DNA of 64,000 bases from CAYZMS01 sp964479625 (GTDB lineage Bacteria; Bacteroidota; Bacteroidia; Chitinophagales; Saprospiraceae): assembly GCA_964479625.1 (NCBI GenBank), contig CAYZMS010000004.1, positions 123,271 to 187,270 of the forward strand, in the 5' to 3' direction. Every line of letters begins with the position of its first letter. Positions within the stretch are counted from its first letter, which is position 1. Below the pieces are notes generated by a model. That model made no database searches. It was given only the letters and a program-made list of their open reading frames with translations, and was not told the DNA's origin. Shown piece after piece: positions 8,045-17,456 of the stretch. The position numbers and the translations under genes were made by a program.

Positions 8045-9349
8045 ATGGCGGAAACTCAGATACTGGTATTTTGCCCACCCGGTCAAACGCGGGTGGAATA
8101 TGTATGTAGCGTATTAATAGAATGCATTTTAGGATGGAAGGTTCGTTTCACGCAAGAGCAGGAAGCTTATTTGTCTGCGCAGCAACCGAAAATGGCGTAT
8201 GGACTAACAAGCAGAGGAGCGGGGCTGGAGTGGCCAGGGCAAGCCCTTCTTTTTCAGGATGGTATTGATGCCGGCCTCTGCCCCAGTGTTCGTTGGGAAA
8301 AAAACTTGCCGGTATTATTTGATGAACAGCAGGGGGACTGGGACCTGCTGGCAAGCGCTTTTTACTTTCTGAGCAGATACGAAGAGTATCAAGAATTTAA
8401 GGCGGATCATCTCGGGCGGTTTCCAGCAAAGGAGGCCCTGGCTTTTAAAAATGGATTTCTTGACCTTCCCGTAGTGCATCACTGGGCGCTTGCCCTGGCT
8501 GATCGTCTGCGAAAGGTAAACCCCGCTTTAAAGCCGGACCTGCCGGCATTTACTTTCCTCCCTACCTATGATGTGGACCTGGCATGGGCCTTTCTTGGGC
8601 GTCCGTTTTGGCGGCAGGCCGGGAGTACCCTTCGAGACCTTGTTAAATGGCGACTCCCCCGATTGGAAGCGCGGACTAAAACCCTGTTAGGCCTGCAGTT
8701 GGATCCCTATTTCACCTTCCCTGATCTGTTCGAACTGCACGATCGATCCAATACTCCCGGGCATTTCTTTTTTTTGCTCGCCGATCGGGGGGCCCTGGAC
8801 CGAAATGTTCCTCATGCCTATGCTCCGCTTACCGCTTTGGTCCACCAGATCCAAAGCCAGTTTGAAGTGGGAATACACCCCTCAACTGCATCTGCCAAAG
8901 ATCCGGCCCGAATTTGGGTGGAAAAGGAACGACTGGAGGGGATTATTCAAGAACCGGTGATCAGCAGTCGACAACACTACCTTTTATTGCGGTTTCCCCA
9001 AACTTACCGTAACCTTCTGGAGGTGGGTATCCAATCGGATTACAGCATGGGGTTTGCGGATGCCCCCGGTTTTCGTGCGGGTATGGCTGTTCCATTCCCC
9101 TGGTTTGATCTGCAAGCCAATAAGGCCACCGAATTAATGATCCATCCATTCCAGGTCATGGATGTAAGCCTTCGGCAATACCAGGGCTTGCCACCAGAAC
9201 AAGCCCTGGATACTTGTCGTAAAATAGCCGCTTCTTGCAGGCAGGTGGGAGGGACATTCACCACTCTTTGGCACAATAGTTCTTTTGCCGCAATGGATGG
9301 GTGGCAAGATTGGATGGGGATGTATCGTGAATTGTTTTATCTAAACTAG
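8045..9349 (+). CDS. Polysaccharide-deacetylase-like protein (DUF7033 type)
   Basis: This is a 434-aa cytoplasm-type protein with no signal peptide. The N-terminal third resembles the DUF7033 region found in Bacteroidota fused to a NodB-like domain. The C-terminal part (about residues 175-434) has NodB-like signatures: FLPTYDVDLAWAF (the paired aspartates), GHFFFLLADRG, VGIHPSTAS (His), ISSRQHYLLLRFPQTYRNLLEVGI, and a final TLWHNSSF. Such proteins are associated with surface polysaccharide modification. Substrate and activity are unproven. It is followed by upp after about 110 bp on the same strand. Confidence 0.75.
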   Translation: MAETQILVFCPPGQTRVEYVCSVLIECILGWKVRFTQEQEAYLSAQQPKMAYGLTSRGAGLEWPGQALLFQDGIDAGLCPSVRWEKNLPVLFDEQQGDWDLLASAFYFLSRYEEYQEFKADHLGRFPAKEALAFKNGFLDLPVVHHWALALADRLRKVNPALKPDLPAFTFLPTYDVDLAWAFLGRPFWRQAGSTLRDLVKWRLPRLEARTKTLLGLQLDPYFTFPDLFELHDRSNTPGHFFFLLADRGALDRNVPHAYAPLTALVHQIQSQFEVGIHPSTASAKDPARIWVEKERLEGIIQEPVISSRQHYLLLRFPQTYRNLLEVGIQSDYSMGFADAPGFRAGMAVPFPWFDLQANKATELMIHPFQVMDVSLRQYQGLPPEQALDTCRKIAASCRQVGGTFTTLWHNSSFAAMDGWQDWMGMYRELFYLN

Positions 9350-9462
9350 TATATTCGCTAATTCCACGGCAACCCCTTCAACTTAATTACCGGATGAGGG
9401 ATTGCTATGTAGATACTCTTTCAGGGGTTCCCGGTTTAATGAAATTGTACTTAAAGCACCTT

Positions 9463-10113
9463 ATGGTAACCATTCTCAATGAAACGCCTTCTATCGCCGG
9501 CCGGTATCTGACCGAATTGCGATCTACTGTTATTCAACAAGACAGCCTTAGATTCCGAACTAATCTGAATCGCCTGGGTACTATTATGGCCTATGAGGTC
9601 AGTAAAGCACTTACCTATCAGCATGCCGAGGTAGAAACGCCCTTAGGGATAGCCAAAGAGTACCTGAGCGGAGAAAACCTGGTGCTGGGAACAATTCTTC
9701 GGGCCGGCCTGCCCATGCACCAGGGGATGCTTGCTGTTTTCGATCGCGCAGAAAATGCCTTTGTTTCCGCTTACCGAAAACATCACAAGGATGGCAGTTT
9801 TGACATTAGCCTGGAATATGTTTCCTGCCCAAACCTGGAAGATAAGGTTTTGATTGTTTGTGACGCCATGATCGCGACCGGAGCCTCTATGAAGCTGGTT
9901 TTGAATGAACTAAGCCGCAACGGGCAACCCTCTAAAATACATATTGTAGGGGCCATCGCCAGTTCACAGGGGCTGGAGTTATTAAAACGGCGGTTCCCCC
10001 AGGCTGATATTTGGTTGGGGGCTGTTGATGAAGAATTAACTGCGAAGGCTTATATCGTTCCCGGGTTGGGGGATGCAGGTGATCTGGCATTTGGGTCGAA
10101 GATGCAGGAATAG
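9463..10113 (+). CDS. upp: Uracil phosphoribosyltransferase
   Basis: Salvages uracil with PRPP to give UMP. The ATG at 9463 gives a 216-aa protein beginning MVTILNETPSIAGRYLTELR, which matches the usual N-terminus and length; in-frame ATGs at 9394 and 9439 would add 23 or 8 extra residues. The PRPP-binding loop is VCDAMIATGASM, and LGTILRAGLPMHQGM and the C-terminal YIVPGLGDAGD form the uracil site. All expected motifs are intact. Confidence 0.95.
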   Translation: MVTILNETPSIAGRYLTELRSTVIQQDSLRFRTNLNRLGTIMAYEVSKALTYQHAEVETPLGIAKEYLSGENLVLGTILRAGLPMHQGMLAVFDRAENAFVSAYRKHHKDGSFDISLEYVSCPNLEDKVLIVCDAMIATGASMKLVLNELSRNGQPSKIHIVGAIASSQGLELLKRRFPQADIWLGAVDEELTAKAYIVPGLGDAGDLAFGSKMQE

Positions 10114-10204
10114 GTGCACAGAGTTTTTTAATTTTGCGAACGAAGGGGCATTCGTGTTGTTCTTCACTTAGAAGCTTTTTTGCTGCCAAATAAAACCACC
10201 ACCT

Positions 10205-12259
10205 ATGTCGAAAACCCACCACTACCTCCAGGGGCAATGGACGCCCCACGACGGGGCGGGATTGCCACAATACAACGCCATAACCGGCGAAGTGATCGCC
10301 ACCTGTAGCAGTACCGATCTTGACTTTGATTCCATTTTGGAATACGGTCGAAAAGTAGGAGGGCCAGCCCTGCGAAAAATGACCTTCCAGGAGCGGGGTC
10401 GCATGCTTAAAGCGCTTGCTTTGCACCTACACGGTATTCGAAAAAAATACTATCCTTTAAGCTTTCAGACTGGCGCTACGAAAGCCGACAGTTGGGTGGA
10501 TATTGACGGAGGAATCGGAACTTTGTTCGCCTATGCCAGCCTGCGTAAAAAATTTCCTGACCAACGCTTTTATGTAGATGGGGAGGCCGTGAATCTTTCG
10601 AAAGAAGGATCTTTTATCGGCCAGCATATCATGACTCCCCGGCATGGGGTGGCCATTCACATTAATGCCTTCAATTTCCCGATCTGGGGTATGCTGGAAA
10701 AGGTTTCTGTGAACCTTCTGGCAGGGATGCCCGCTGTGGTCAAACCTTCGGAAATGACGGCTTTCCTGACAGAGGCAATGGTCCGGGACATCATTGCCTC
10801 CGGTATACTTCCGGAGGGTGCCCTTCAGTTGGTGTGCGGAAAAGGAGTGGGCATCCTGGACCCCGTGATGGAGCAGGACGTCGTGACTTTCACTGGTTCG
10901 GCCAGCACAGGGCGTAAACTGAAGGCCCACCCCCCTATCCTTGAGCATGCCGTCACCTTCAATATGGAGGCAGATAGTCTGAATGCTGCAGTCCTGGCCC
11001 CTGATGCGGAACCCGGTACACCTACCTTCGATCTCTTTATAAAAGAATTACGTAGGGAGATGACCGTGAAAGCGGGGCAGAAGTGTACGGCCATACGAAG
11101 GGCAATCGTTCCGGAGCATTTAGTGGAGGCCGTTCAGCTAGGTCTTTCCGCACAGCTTGAAAAAACCACTATTGGAGATCCCGCTCAGGAGGGTGTTCGA
11201 ATGGGCGCACTGGTCAACCGGAAGCAAATGGAAGTTGTTCAGGAGCGGATCGAAACCCTGAAAAACAGTTCACAGGTCGTCTACGGGCATCCCGAAAAAC
11301 TGGACCTTATCGGCGCCGACCCTCAAAAGGGGGCCTTCCTTCCCCCTGTATTGCTGTTGAACGACGACCCCTTCAACCGAAAGGATAGCCACCAGGTCGA
11401 AGCCTTCGGACCGGTAGCCACCCTTATGCCTTACAAGAATTTGGGAGAGGCTATTGAGCTTGCGAATATGGGTAAAGGCTCCCTGGTTAGTACCATTGCA
11501 ACAGCGAATCCCGCTTTCGCCCAGCAGTATGTGATCGAATCGGGGCCCTACCACGGCCGTATCCTGATCCTCAATGAAGAAAGTGCGCCGGAAAGCACCG
11601 GTCATGGCTCGCCTATGCCTATGCTCGTACATGGTGGCCCGGGAAGAGCGGGAGGAGGAGAGGAAATGGGGGGAATGCGAGGGGTGAAACACTATCTGCA
11701 GCGAACAGCTGTGCAGGGGCATCCAAGTATGCTGACTGAAGTGTCTCAGCTGTATCAATATGGAGCTCACTATAAGCCTACAGACGAGCATCCCTTTCGA
11801 AAGCATTTTGAAGAACTGGAGGTAGGACAAACCCTTATTACCCATAAGCATACCGTCACCGAAGCAGATATTGTGAATTTTGCGAATGTCAGTGGGGACA
11901 ACTTCTACGCTCATATGGACGTGACGGCCCTGGAGGATACCATTTTTGAAGGTCGTGTGGCGCACGGGTATTTCATATTGTCAAAAGCTGCGGGCCTGTT
12001 CGTTCACCCTGGCAAGGGCCCGGTTCTGTTAAATTATGGTCTGGAGGAATGCCGGTTCACTAAGCCGGTCTACCCGGGCATGACGATCGGGGTGCGTTTT
12101 TCCGTTAAGGAAAAGGTCGCCCAGGAAAAACGCGAAGGAGAGCCTCGTAAGGGGATCGTTAAATGGCTAGTGGACGTATGTGATGAAACCGGTGAAACGG
12201 TAGCCATTGCCACCATTCTGACTATGGTTAAAATGCTGGATCAAAGCGAAGACGCATAA
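10205..12259 (+). CDS. paaZ: Bifunctional PaaZ: oxepin-CoA hydrolase / semialdehyde dehydrogenase
   Basis: This is a 684-aa fusion. Residues 1 to about 520 are an aldehyde dehydrogenase with Cys294 in AGQKCTAIRR and the Glu in FNMEADSLN. Residues about 540-684 are a MaoC-type (R)-hydratase with the D/H pair in SGDNFYAHMD and GRVAHGYFILS. In phenylacetate catabolism PaaZ opens the oxepin-CoA ring and oxidises the semialdehyde. The paaABCE oxygenase genes are not in the window, so its pathway here is inferred only from homology and from the crotonase two genes downstream. It begins a co-directional run that reaches 16716. Confidence 0.93.
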   Translation: MSKTHHYLQGQWTPHDGAGLPQYNAITGEVIATCSSTDLDFDSILEYGRKVGGPALRKMTFQERGRMLKALALHLHGIRKKYYPLSFQTGATKADSWVDIDGGIGTLFAYASLRKKFPDQRFYVDGEAVNLSKEGSFIGQHIMTPRHGVAIHINAFNFPIWGMLEKVSVNLLAGMPAVVKPSEMTAFLTEAMVRDIIASGILPEGALQLVCGKGVGILDPVMEQDVVTFTGSASTGRKLKAHPPILEHAVTFNMEADSLNAAVLAPDAEPGTPTFDLFIKELRREMTVKAGQKCTAIRRAIVPEHLVEAVQLGLSAQLEKTTIGDPAQEGVRMGALVNRKQMEVVQERIETLKNSSQVVYGHPEKLDLIGADPQKGAFLPPVLLLNDDPFNRKDSHQVEAFGPVATLMPYKNLGEAIELANMGKGSLVSTIATANPAFAQQYVIESGPYHGRILILNEESAPESTGHGSPMPMLVHGGPGRAGGGEEMGGMRGVKHYLQRTAVQGHPSMLTEVSQLYQYGAHYKPTDEHPFRKHFEELEVGQTLITHKHTVTEADIVNFANVSGDNFYAHMDVTALEDTIFEGRVAHGYFILSKAAGLFVHPGKGPVLLNYGLEECRFTKPVYPGMTIGVRFSVKEKVAQEKREGEPRKGIVKWLVDVCDETGETVAIATILTMVKMLDQSEDA

Positions 12260-12336
12260 TTGACCAAAAAGAAAACTTTCGGCGAAACAACTTGCCGCTC
12301 CTCAGGTTGTGAGACTGAAAGTAAATTATATCTACT

Positions 12337-13830
12337 ATGCGCATCCTGCTTACCGGAGGAACCGGATATATTGGAAAACGTCTATTACCCGTTCTGCTAT
12401 CAGAAGGACATACTGTAATTTGCATTGCCCGCAATGCCGAGCGACTGGAATTGGAACCGGATTGGAAGGTAGAAGTATACGAGCATGATTTCCTGGAGCC
12501 GGTTGATATTAAGGAGGCTCCTCTTGATTTTGACGTAGCTTTTTATCTCATGCACTCCATGTCTTCTTCCATTTCGGATTTTGGACCTTTGGAAGAACGG
12601 GTGGCTGTACATTTTAAGGAATATGTCGAACGGTCGACTTGCAAGCATATCATTTACCTGACGGGCATGGTGAATGTATCCAATTTATCGAGGCACCTTC
12701 GTTCGCGATTTAAAGTGGAAACCATTCTCTCCGGGAGTTCTGTCCCGCTGACCTCCCTGCGTGCCGGTATCATCGTAGGCTCCGGCAGTGCTTCCTTTGA
12801 GATCATTCGCGACCTGGTGGAGAAGCTGCCTGTCATGGTAGCACCGCGCTGGTTGAATACCCGCTGTGAGCCTATTGCCATTCGGGATGTGATCCAGTTT
12901 CTTACCGGGGTGATGCTGCACCCCCAGTGCATGGATAAAAATTTCGATATCGGTAACGGAGAGGTGCTGACCTATAAAGATATGTTATTGGGTTATGCCA
13001 GGGTCCGAAAACTGGGGCGCTGGATACTGACCGTGCCCGTTATGACTCCTCGCTTATCTTCTTATTGGTTGTATTTCGTTACCTCCACCACCTACGAGTT
13101 GGCGGTTAATCTGGTCAACTCTATGAAGGTGGATGTGGTGGCAAGAGATCATAAGTTGGCCAGGCTCCTTAACATTCAACCTATTTCCTACGAAACGGCA
13201 GTGGAGTTGGCTTTCGATAAGATCGAACAGAATATGGTCATTTCCAGTTGGAAAGACTCCCTCATTCACTCTTCCAACCTGGGCTCCCTTAGTCAATTTG
13301 CGACTGTCCCCAGTTATGGTTGTTTTGAAGACCGAAAGGAAATTGCAATAAAGAACAATACAGTCGAACAGGTATGGGCAAATATCTGTGCGATCGGTGG
13401 AGACCGAGGTTGGTATTATGGTAACTTCCTGTGGAAGGTCCGCGGGGTTTTGGATAAAATGGTTGGAGGAGTAGGGCTTCGAAGAGGTCGCACCAATCCA
13501 GATATTATTTACCCCGGGGATTCCCTTGATTTCTGGAGGGTGCTGGCAGTAGATAGTTCGAAAAAACGCTTATTGCTATATGCGGAAATGAAATTACCGG
13601 GAGAAGCCTGGTTAGAATTTCGGATCAAGAATTCCGAAGAAGGGCCACATTTATTTCAAACCGCAACTTTTCGACCCTATGGTATCATGGGAAGGATGTA
13701 TTGGTATTCTGTTTTGTCGTTCCATTATTTTATTTTCAATGGAATGATCCGGAATATAGAGCGCTTCAAGGTAAAGCCCAATAAATTCTTGAAGGAAAAG
13801 AATAAAGCCCCTACTGATATCATGTCTTAA
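12337..13830 (+). CDS. SDR/NmrA-like oxidoreductase with C-terminal DUF2867
   Basis: This is a 497-aa protein. The N-terminal extended SDR/NAD(P)-binding domain (about residues 1-290) starts with the Rossmann motif LLTGGTGYIGKRLL. The C-terminal DUF2867 domain (about 330-490, with WYYGNFLWKVRGVLDKMVGG) has a START-like fold in the family. Bacteroidota and other bacteria carry this fusion, but its substrate is not known to me. It sits 77 bp after paaZ and 49 bp before the crotonase gene, suggesting one transcript. Confidence 0.85.
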   Translation: MRILLTGGTGYIGKRLLPVLLSEGHTVICIARNAERLELEPDWKVEVYEHDFLEPVDIKEAPLDFDVAFYLMHSMSSSISDFGPLEERVAVHFKEYVERSTCKHIIYLTGMVNVSNLSRHLRSRFKVETILSGSSVPLTSLRAGIIVGSGSASFEIIRDLVEKLPVMVAPRWLNTRCEPIAIRDVIQFLTGVMLHPQCMDKNFDIGNGEVLTYKDMLLGYARVRKLGRWILTVPVMTPRLSSYWLYFVTSTTYELAVNLVNSMKVDVVARDHKLARLLNIQPISYETAVELAFDKIEQNMVISSWKDSLIHSSNLGSLSQFATVPSYGCFEDRKEIAIKNNTVEQVWANICAIGGDRGWYYGNFLWKVRGVLDKMVGGVGLRRGRTNPDIIYPGDSLDFWRVLAVDSSKKRLLLYAEMKLPGEAWLEFRIKNSEEGPHLFQTATFRPYGIMGRMYWYSVLSFHYFIFNGMIRNIERFKVKPNKFLKEKNKAPTDIMS

Positions 13831-13879
13831 CCCAAATTCGCCTGAGGAGGAAACCCGTCGAGTGTATTAAAGTCAAATT

Positions 13880-14653
13880 ATGGATAGCACACAATTGGGA
13901 TCAGTTGAATTGACGATAGAGAACGGCATTGGTACCATCGAATTCGAACATCCAAGCCATAATGCTTTGCCGGGCCGCTTGCTGGCACAATTGGCTGAGA
14001 CCATCACAGCTGCCGGTAAGCGGGAAGACATTCGGGTAATCCTGTTGAAAAGTGGAGGAGTACGCACCTTCTGTGCAGGGGCCAGTTTTGACGAATTGAT
14101 CCGGATAGAAGATGAAGCAGGAGGGCTTCGGTTTTTTATGGGCTTTGCCGATGTGATCAATGCCTTGCGCAAGTGTCCGAAACTGGTGATCGGTAGGGTG
14201 CAGGGTAAAGCGGTTGGAGGTGGTGTGGGCCTGGCTTCTGCAGTAGATTACTGCTTGGCGACCCAATACGCCGCTATCAAGTTAAGTGAGTTGGCCATAG
14301 GGATTGGCCCTTTTGTAGTAGGGCCGGCCGTAGCCCGGAAACTTGGAGATTCGGCTATGCAACAATTGGCTGTGGATGCCACCGAGTGGCGCAGCGCAGC
14401 ATGGGCAAGGGAAAGAGGCCTGTATGCCGGAGTTTTTGAATCGGTCGAAGCTTTGGATGATGCAGTGCAAAAACTGGCACAGCAACTGTCTGCTTCCAGT
14501 CTGGAAGCTATGCGGGAATTGAAAAAAACCTTTTGGCAGGGCACTGAAGATTGGGACAAATTGCTGGCCCAACGCGCTGCCATTAGCGGAAAATTGGTGC
14601 TATCGGATTTTACCAAGGCAGCGATTGAACAATTTAAAAACAAAGCGAAATGA
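13880..14653 (+). CDS. Enoyl-CoA hydratase/isomerase (crotonase) family protein
   Basis: This is a 257-aa crotonase-fold protein. The first oxyanion-hole segment is CAGASFDELIRI and the second is GRVQGKAVGGGVGLASAVDYCLA. A glutamate (KLSELAIGIGPFVVG) lies in the catalytic region. Crotonases next to PaaZ are often PaaF/PaaG-like, acting in ring isomerisation or beta-oxidation of phenylacetate intermediates, but the exact reaction cannot be read from sequence. Its stop overlaps the next start in ATGA, so it is translationally coupled to the E1 gene. Confidence 0.85.
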   Translation: MDSTQLGSVELTIENGIGTIEFEHPSHNALPGRLLAQLAETITAAGKREDIRVILLKSGGVRTFCAGASFDELIRIEDEAGGLRFFMGFADVINALRKCPKLVIGRVQGKAVGGGVGLASAVDYCLATQYAAIKLSELAIGIGPFVVGPAVARKLGDSAMQQLAVDATEWRSAAWARERGLYAGVFESVEALDDAVQKLAQQLSASSLEAMRELKKTFWQGTEDWDKLLAQRAAISGKLVLSDFTKAAIEQFKNKAK

Positions 14654-16716
14654 TCAAGACCTCAGCCCGGATAGCCAAAAAAACCTTGCTCGAAGCATTT
14701 CAGCTAATGGCTACCGCCAAATCGATGGCGGAGTTATATGAACAGCATTTCAAACTGGTTTCGAAATATGTTCACGCAACGGCCAGGGGGCATGAAGCTA
14801 TACAACTGGCTGTTGGAATGCAATTATTACCGCAGGATTTTGTCGCCCCCTATTACCGGGATGATGCGCTTTTGCTGGGTATCGGAATGGAACCCTACGA
14901 TTTAATGTTGCAACTGATGGCAAAGCGGGAAGACCCTTTTTCAGGAGGGCGGACTTACTACTCGCATCCCAGTCTGCGGGATGAGGACAAGCCCAAAATC
15001 CCCCATCAGTCCTCGGCAACCGGTATGCAGGCCATTCCAACAACGGGGGTTGCCCTGGGACTACAATACCGGGAGCTGTTAAAGCTGGAGGCGTCCAAAA
15101 AAGACCTACCCGTAGCCGTTTGTTCACTGGGGGATGCTTCTGTCACGGAAGGGGAAGTGGCTGAAGCTTTCCAAATGGCCGCCCTTCGGCAGTTACCGAT
15201 TTTGTATCTGGTGCAGGATAATGACTGGGATATCTCCGCAAACGCCGAGGAAACACGGGCACAGAATGCCGCAGAATACATTAAAGGGTTTCACGGGATC
15301 GAAGCCTATTCGATCAATGGCAGCGACTTTCTGGCCTGTTACGATACGGTTCGAAAGGTGCTGAAGATCATTCGAAAGGAACGCAGACCAGTCTTGCTGC
15401 ACGCCCGTGTCCCCCTTTTAAATCATCATACTTCCGGTGTTCGGAAGGAATGGTATAGGGATGACCTGGAGGAGCATCAAAAGCGAGATCCTTATCCGCA
15501 CCTTAGGCAATACCTGATTGATATGGAAATTGCCGGGGAACAAAAGGTCAGCAAGATCGAAAAAGAAGCCCTGGAAAAGGTGGAAGCAGACTTTGAGCGG
15601 GCCCGGATAGCAGAGGACCCACGGCCGGAAGACTTGCTTACTCACGATTTTGCACCCACCCCCGTATCGGATGAGACAGGGGTGCGCAAACCTGAAAATG
15701 GGGAGAAGGTGGTGATGGTAGATTGTGCCTTGCATACATTGGAAGAGCTTATGCGGGAGCATCCCGAGTGCCTGCTTTATGGACAGGATGTAGGTGGGCG
15801 TCTTGGAGGTGTTTTTCGCGAGGCAGCGACACTGGCTAAAAAATTTGGAGATGAACGCGTTTTTAATACCCCCATTCAGGAGGCCTTCATTATCGGTAGT
15901 ACCGTGGGCATGTCAGCGGTAGGGCTCAAACCGATTGTAGAGGTGCAGTTTGCGGATTATATCTGGCCGGGCTTGAATCAACTATTTACGGAGGTCAGTC
16001 GTTCCTGCTACCTTTCGAATGGCAAGTGGCCAGTGAGTACCATTATCCGGGTACCCATAGGCGCTTATGGCAGTGGAGGGCCCTATCATTCATCCAGCGT
16101 AGAATCCGTTTTGACTAATATCCGAGGAATCAAGATCGCCTACCCCAGCAATGGAGCTGACCTAAAGGGCTTAATGAAAGCTGCTTTCTACGATCCGAAC
16201 CCGGTGGTTATTCTGGAGCACAAAGGGCTGTATTGGTCGAAAGTCCCCGGTACAGAGTCGGCCAGGGTCATTGAACCTGCCTCGGATTACGTTCTTCCCT
16301 TTGGCAAGGCCAACACCGTCCTCAAGGCAGAGCCCGAACCCACCAAAAACACCCTTGCAGTGATCACTTACGGCATGGGCGTCCATTGGGCCCTTAACGC
16401 AGCCAGGGAATTTCCTGCTCAAATAGAAATACTGGACCTTCGGACGCTTTATCCACTGGATGAGGAGGCTATTTTTGAAACTGCTAAAAAACATAACAGG
16501 ACCCTGGTAGTAACGGAGGAACCCGTTAACAATACTTTTGCCCAGTCCATAGCTGCCCGCATACAGGAAAATTGCTTCGAATACCTGGATGCCCCCGTTC
16601 GAACGGTCGGCTCGGTCAATATGCCTGCCATTCCCCTTAATGAAGTACTGGAAAAAACTATGATCCCATCAAGCGAAAAAGTAGCCGATGCGATCCGGAA
16701 CCTTTTGAAATATTAG
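14650..16716 (+). CDS. 2-oxoacid dehydrogenase E1, fused alpha and beta subunits
   Basis: This is a 688-aa single-chain E1. Residues about 1-330 are the alpha subunit with the thiamine diphosphate motif GDASVTEGE ending at LVQDND, in place of the common GDG...N form. Residues about 350-688 are the beta subunit (EAFIIGSTVGMSAVGLKPIVEVQF, VTEEPVNNTFAQSIAARI). It decarboxylates a 2-oxoacid and passes the acyl group to lipoylated E2. The sequence resembles the branched-chain type, but substrate is unproven. No E2 or E3 gene is near. It overlaps the crotonase gene by 4 nt and ends the paaZ run. Confidence 0.9.
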   Translation: MIKTSARIAKKTLLEAFQLMATAKSMAELYEQHFKLVSKYVHATARGHEAIQLAVGMQLLPQDFVAPYYRDDALLLGIGMEPYDLMLQLMAKREDPFSGGRTYYSHPSLRDEDKPKIPHQSSATGMQAIPTTGVALGLQYRELLKLEASKKDLPVAVCSLGDASVTEGEVAEAFQMAALRQLPILYLVQDNDWDISANAEETRAQNAAEYIKGFHGIEAYSINGSDFLACYDTVRKVLKIIRKERRPVLLHARVPLLNHHTSGVRKEWYRDDLEEHQKRDPYPHLRQYLIDMEIAGEQKVSKIEKEALEKVEADFERARIAEDPRPEDLLTHDFAPTPVSDETGVRKPENGEKVVMVDCALHTLEELMREHPECLLYGQDVGGRLGGVFREAATLAKKFGDERVFNTPIQEAFIIGSTVGMSAVGLKPIVEVQFADYIWPGLNQLFTEVSRSCYLSNGKWPVSTIIRVPIGAYGSGGPYHSSSVESVLTNIRGIKIAYPSNGADLKGLMKAAFYDPNPVVILEHKGLYWSKVPGTESARVIEPASDYVLPFGKANTVLKAEPEPTKNTLAVITYGMGVHWALNAAREFPAQIEILDLRTLYPLDEEAIFETAKKHNRTLVVTEEPVNNTFAQSIAARIQENCFEYLDAPVRTVGSVNMPAIPLNEVLEKTMIPSSEKVADAIRNLLKY

Positions 16717-16736
16717 CCAGTAGCCCTCATGGCGCC

Positions 16737-16792
16737 TACTTTAGCCGGCCTGGATGCTTTAGGTCAGGAGTGGATTTCCAAAGGCTAAAGTA
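16737..16792. repeat. Inverted repeat between converging genes
   Basis: The arms TACTTTAGCC (16737-16746) and GGCTAAAGTA (16783-16792) pair perfectly across a 36-nt spacer. They lie in the gap between the E1 gene and the opposing SPOR gene. It could end transcription, but there is no clean T-run. Confidence 0.35.
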
Positions 16793-16822
16793 CCAATGTA
16801 TTAAATGTGCAGCTCAAACGAC

Positions 16823-17215
16823 TTACCGATAGGCAATGATCTCCGTTATATAACAGCCAGGATAACCCAGGGTCGTCAATTCATTTCGAAGGGCTTCGGC
16901 ATCAGTGCGGGAGGGGAAACTATCCCGAGACTCTACCACCCAAACCTGTTCACAGGGGCGGAAGCGGGCGATAAGCTTCGAATGAAAGGGGAAATCGCGG
17001 GGATCAGAATTCCGGAGCAGGGCCACCTGGACCTTGTACTCTTTGATCGACCGGGTTGCGAAACGTGGAAGAGGTACTGTCTTTTGGCTGACTGCAAGGG
17101 CATAAGTTCCTGATTCCACTGGAAATTCATCACAATAGGCAGGGCGCATACTGTCTTGAGCAGGTAGTAAACCCCAGCTGCATAATACAATCAAAATTGC
17201 AAGGAAAGTTTTCAT
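16823..17215 (-). CDS. Small secreted SPOR-domain protein
   Basis: This is a 130-aa protein. The start is the Met of MKTFLAILIVLCSWGLLPAQ, a clean signal peptide; an in-frame Met ten codons earlier would spoil it. After a short linker, residues about 58-130 look like a SPOR domain (YKVQVALLRNSDP, then EQVWVVESRDSFPSRTDAEALRNEL and YPGCYITEI). SPOR domains bind denuded septal peptidoglycan, so a periplasmic wall or division role is inferred. Confidence 0.7.
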   Translation of the reverse strand: MKTFLAILIVLCSWGLLPAQDSMRPAYCDEFPVESGTYALAVSQKTVPLPRFATRSIKEYKVQVALLRNSDPRDFPFHSKLIARFRPCEQVWVVESRDSFPSRTDAEALRNELTTLGYPGCYITEIIAYR

Positions 17216-17456
17216 TACTGCTAATTTTGGGGTAAAAAGAAGCATTTCCTTTAAAACACGAATTTCGATTGAGTTTGTTTCGGTTTTGAGGTTAAATGAT
17301 AGGGAATTTTTTTATTTCTTCCAAATGGTAAATGGACCTTTAACCCTTTCAGTGGGCCGACTTTATTAGGCCAGGCTTTCTTAAGCCTTTAGGCTTATGC
17401 CAGGGACCATGACCCAAGGTTTGAAACAGCCGGCTACCGGCTTAATCTTTCCAATA

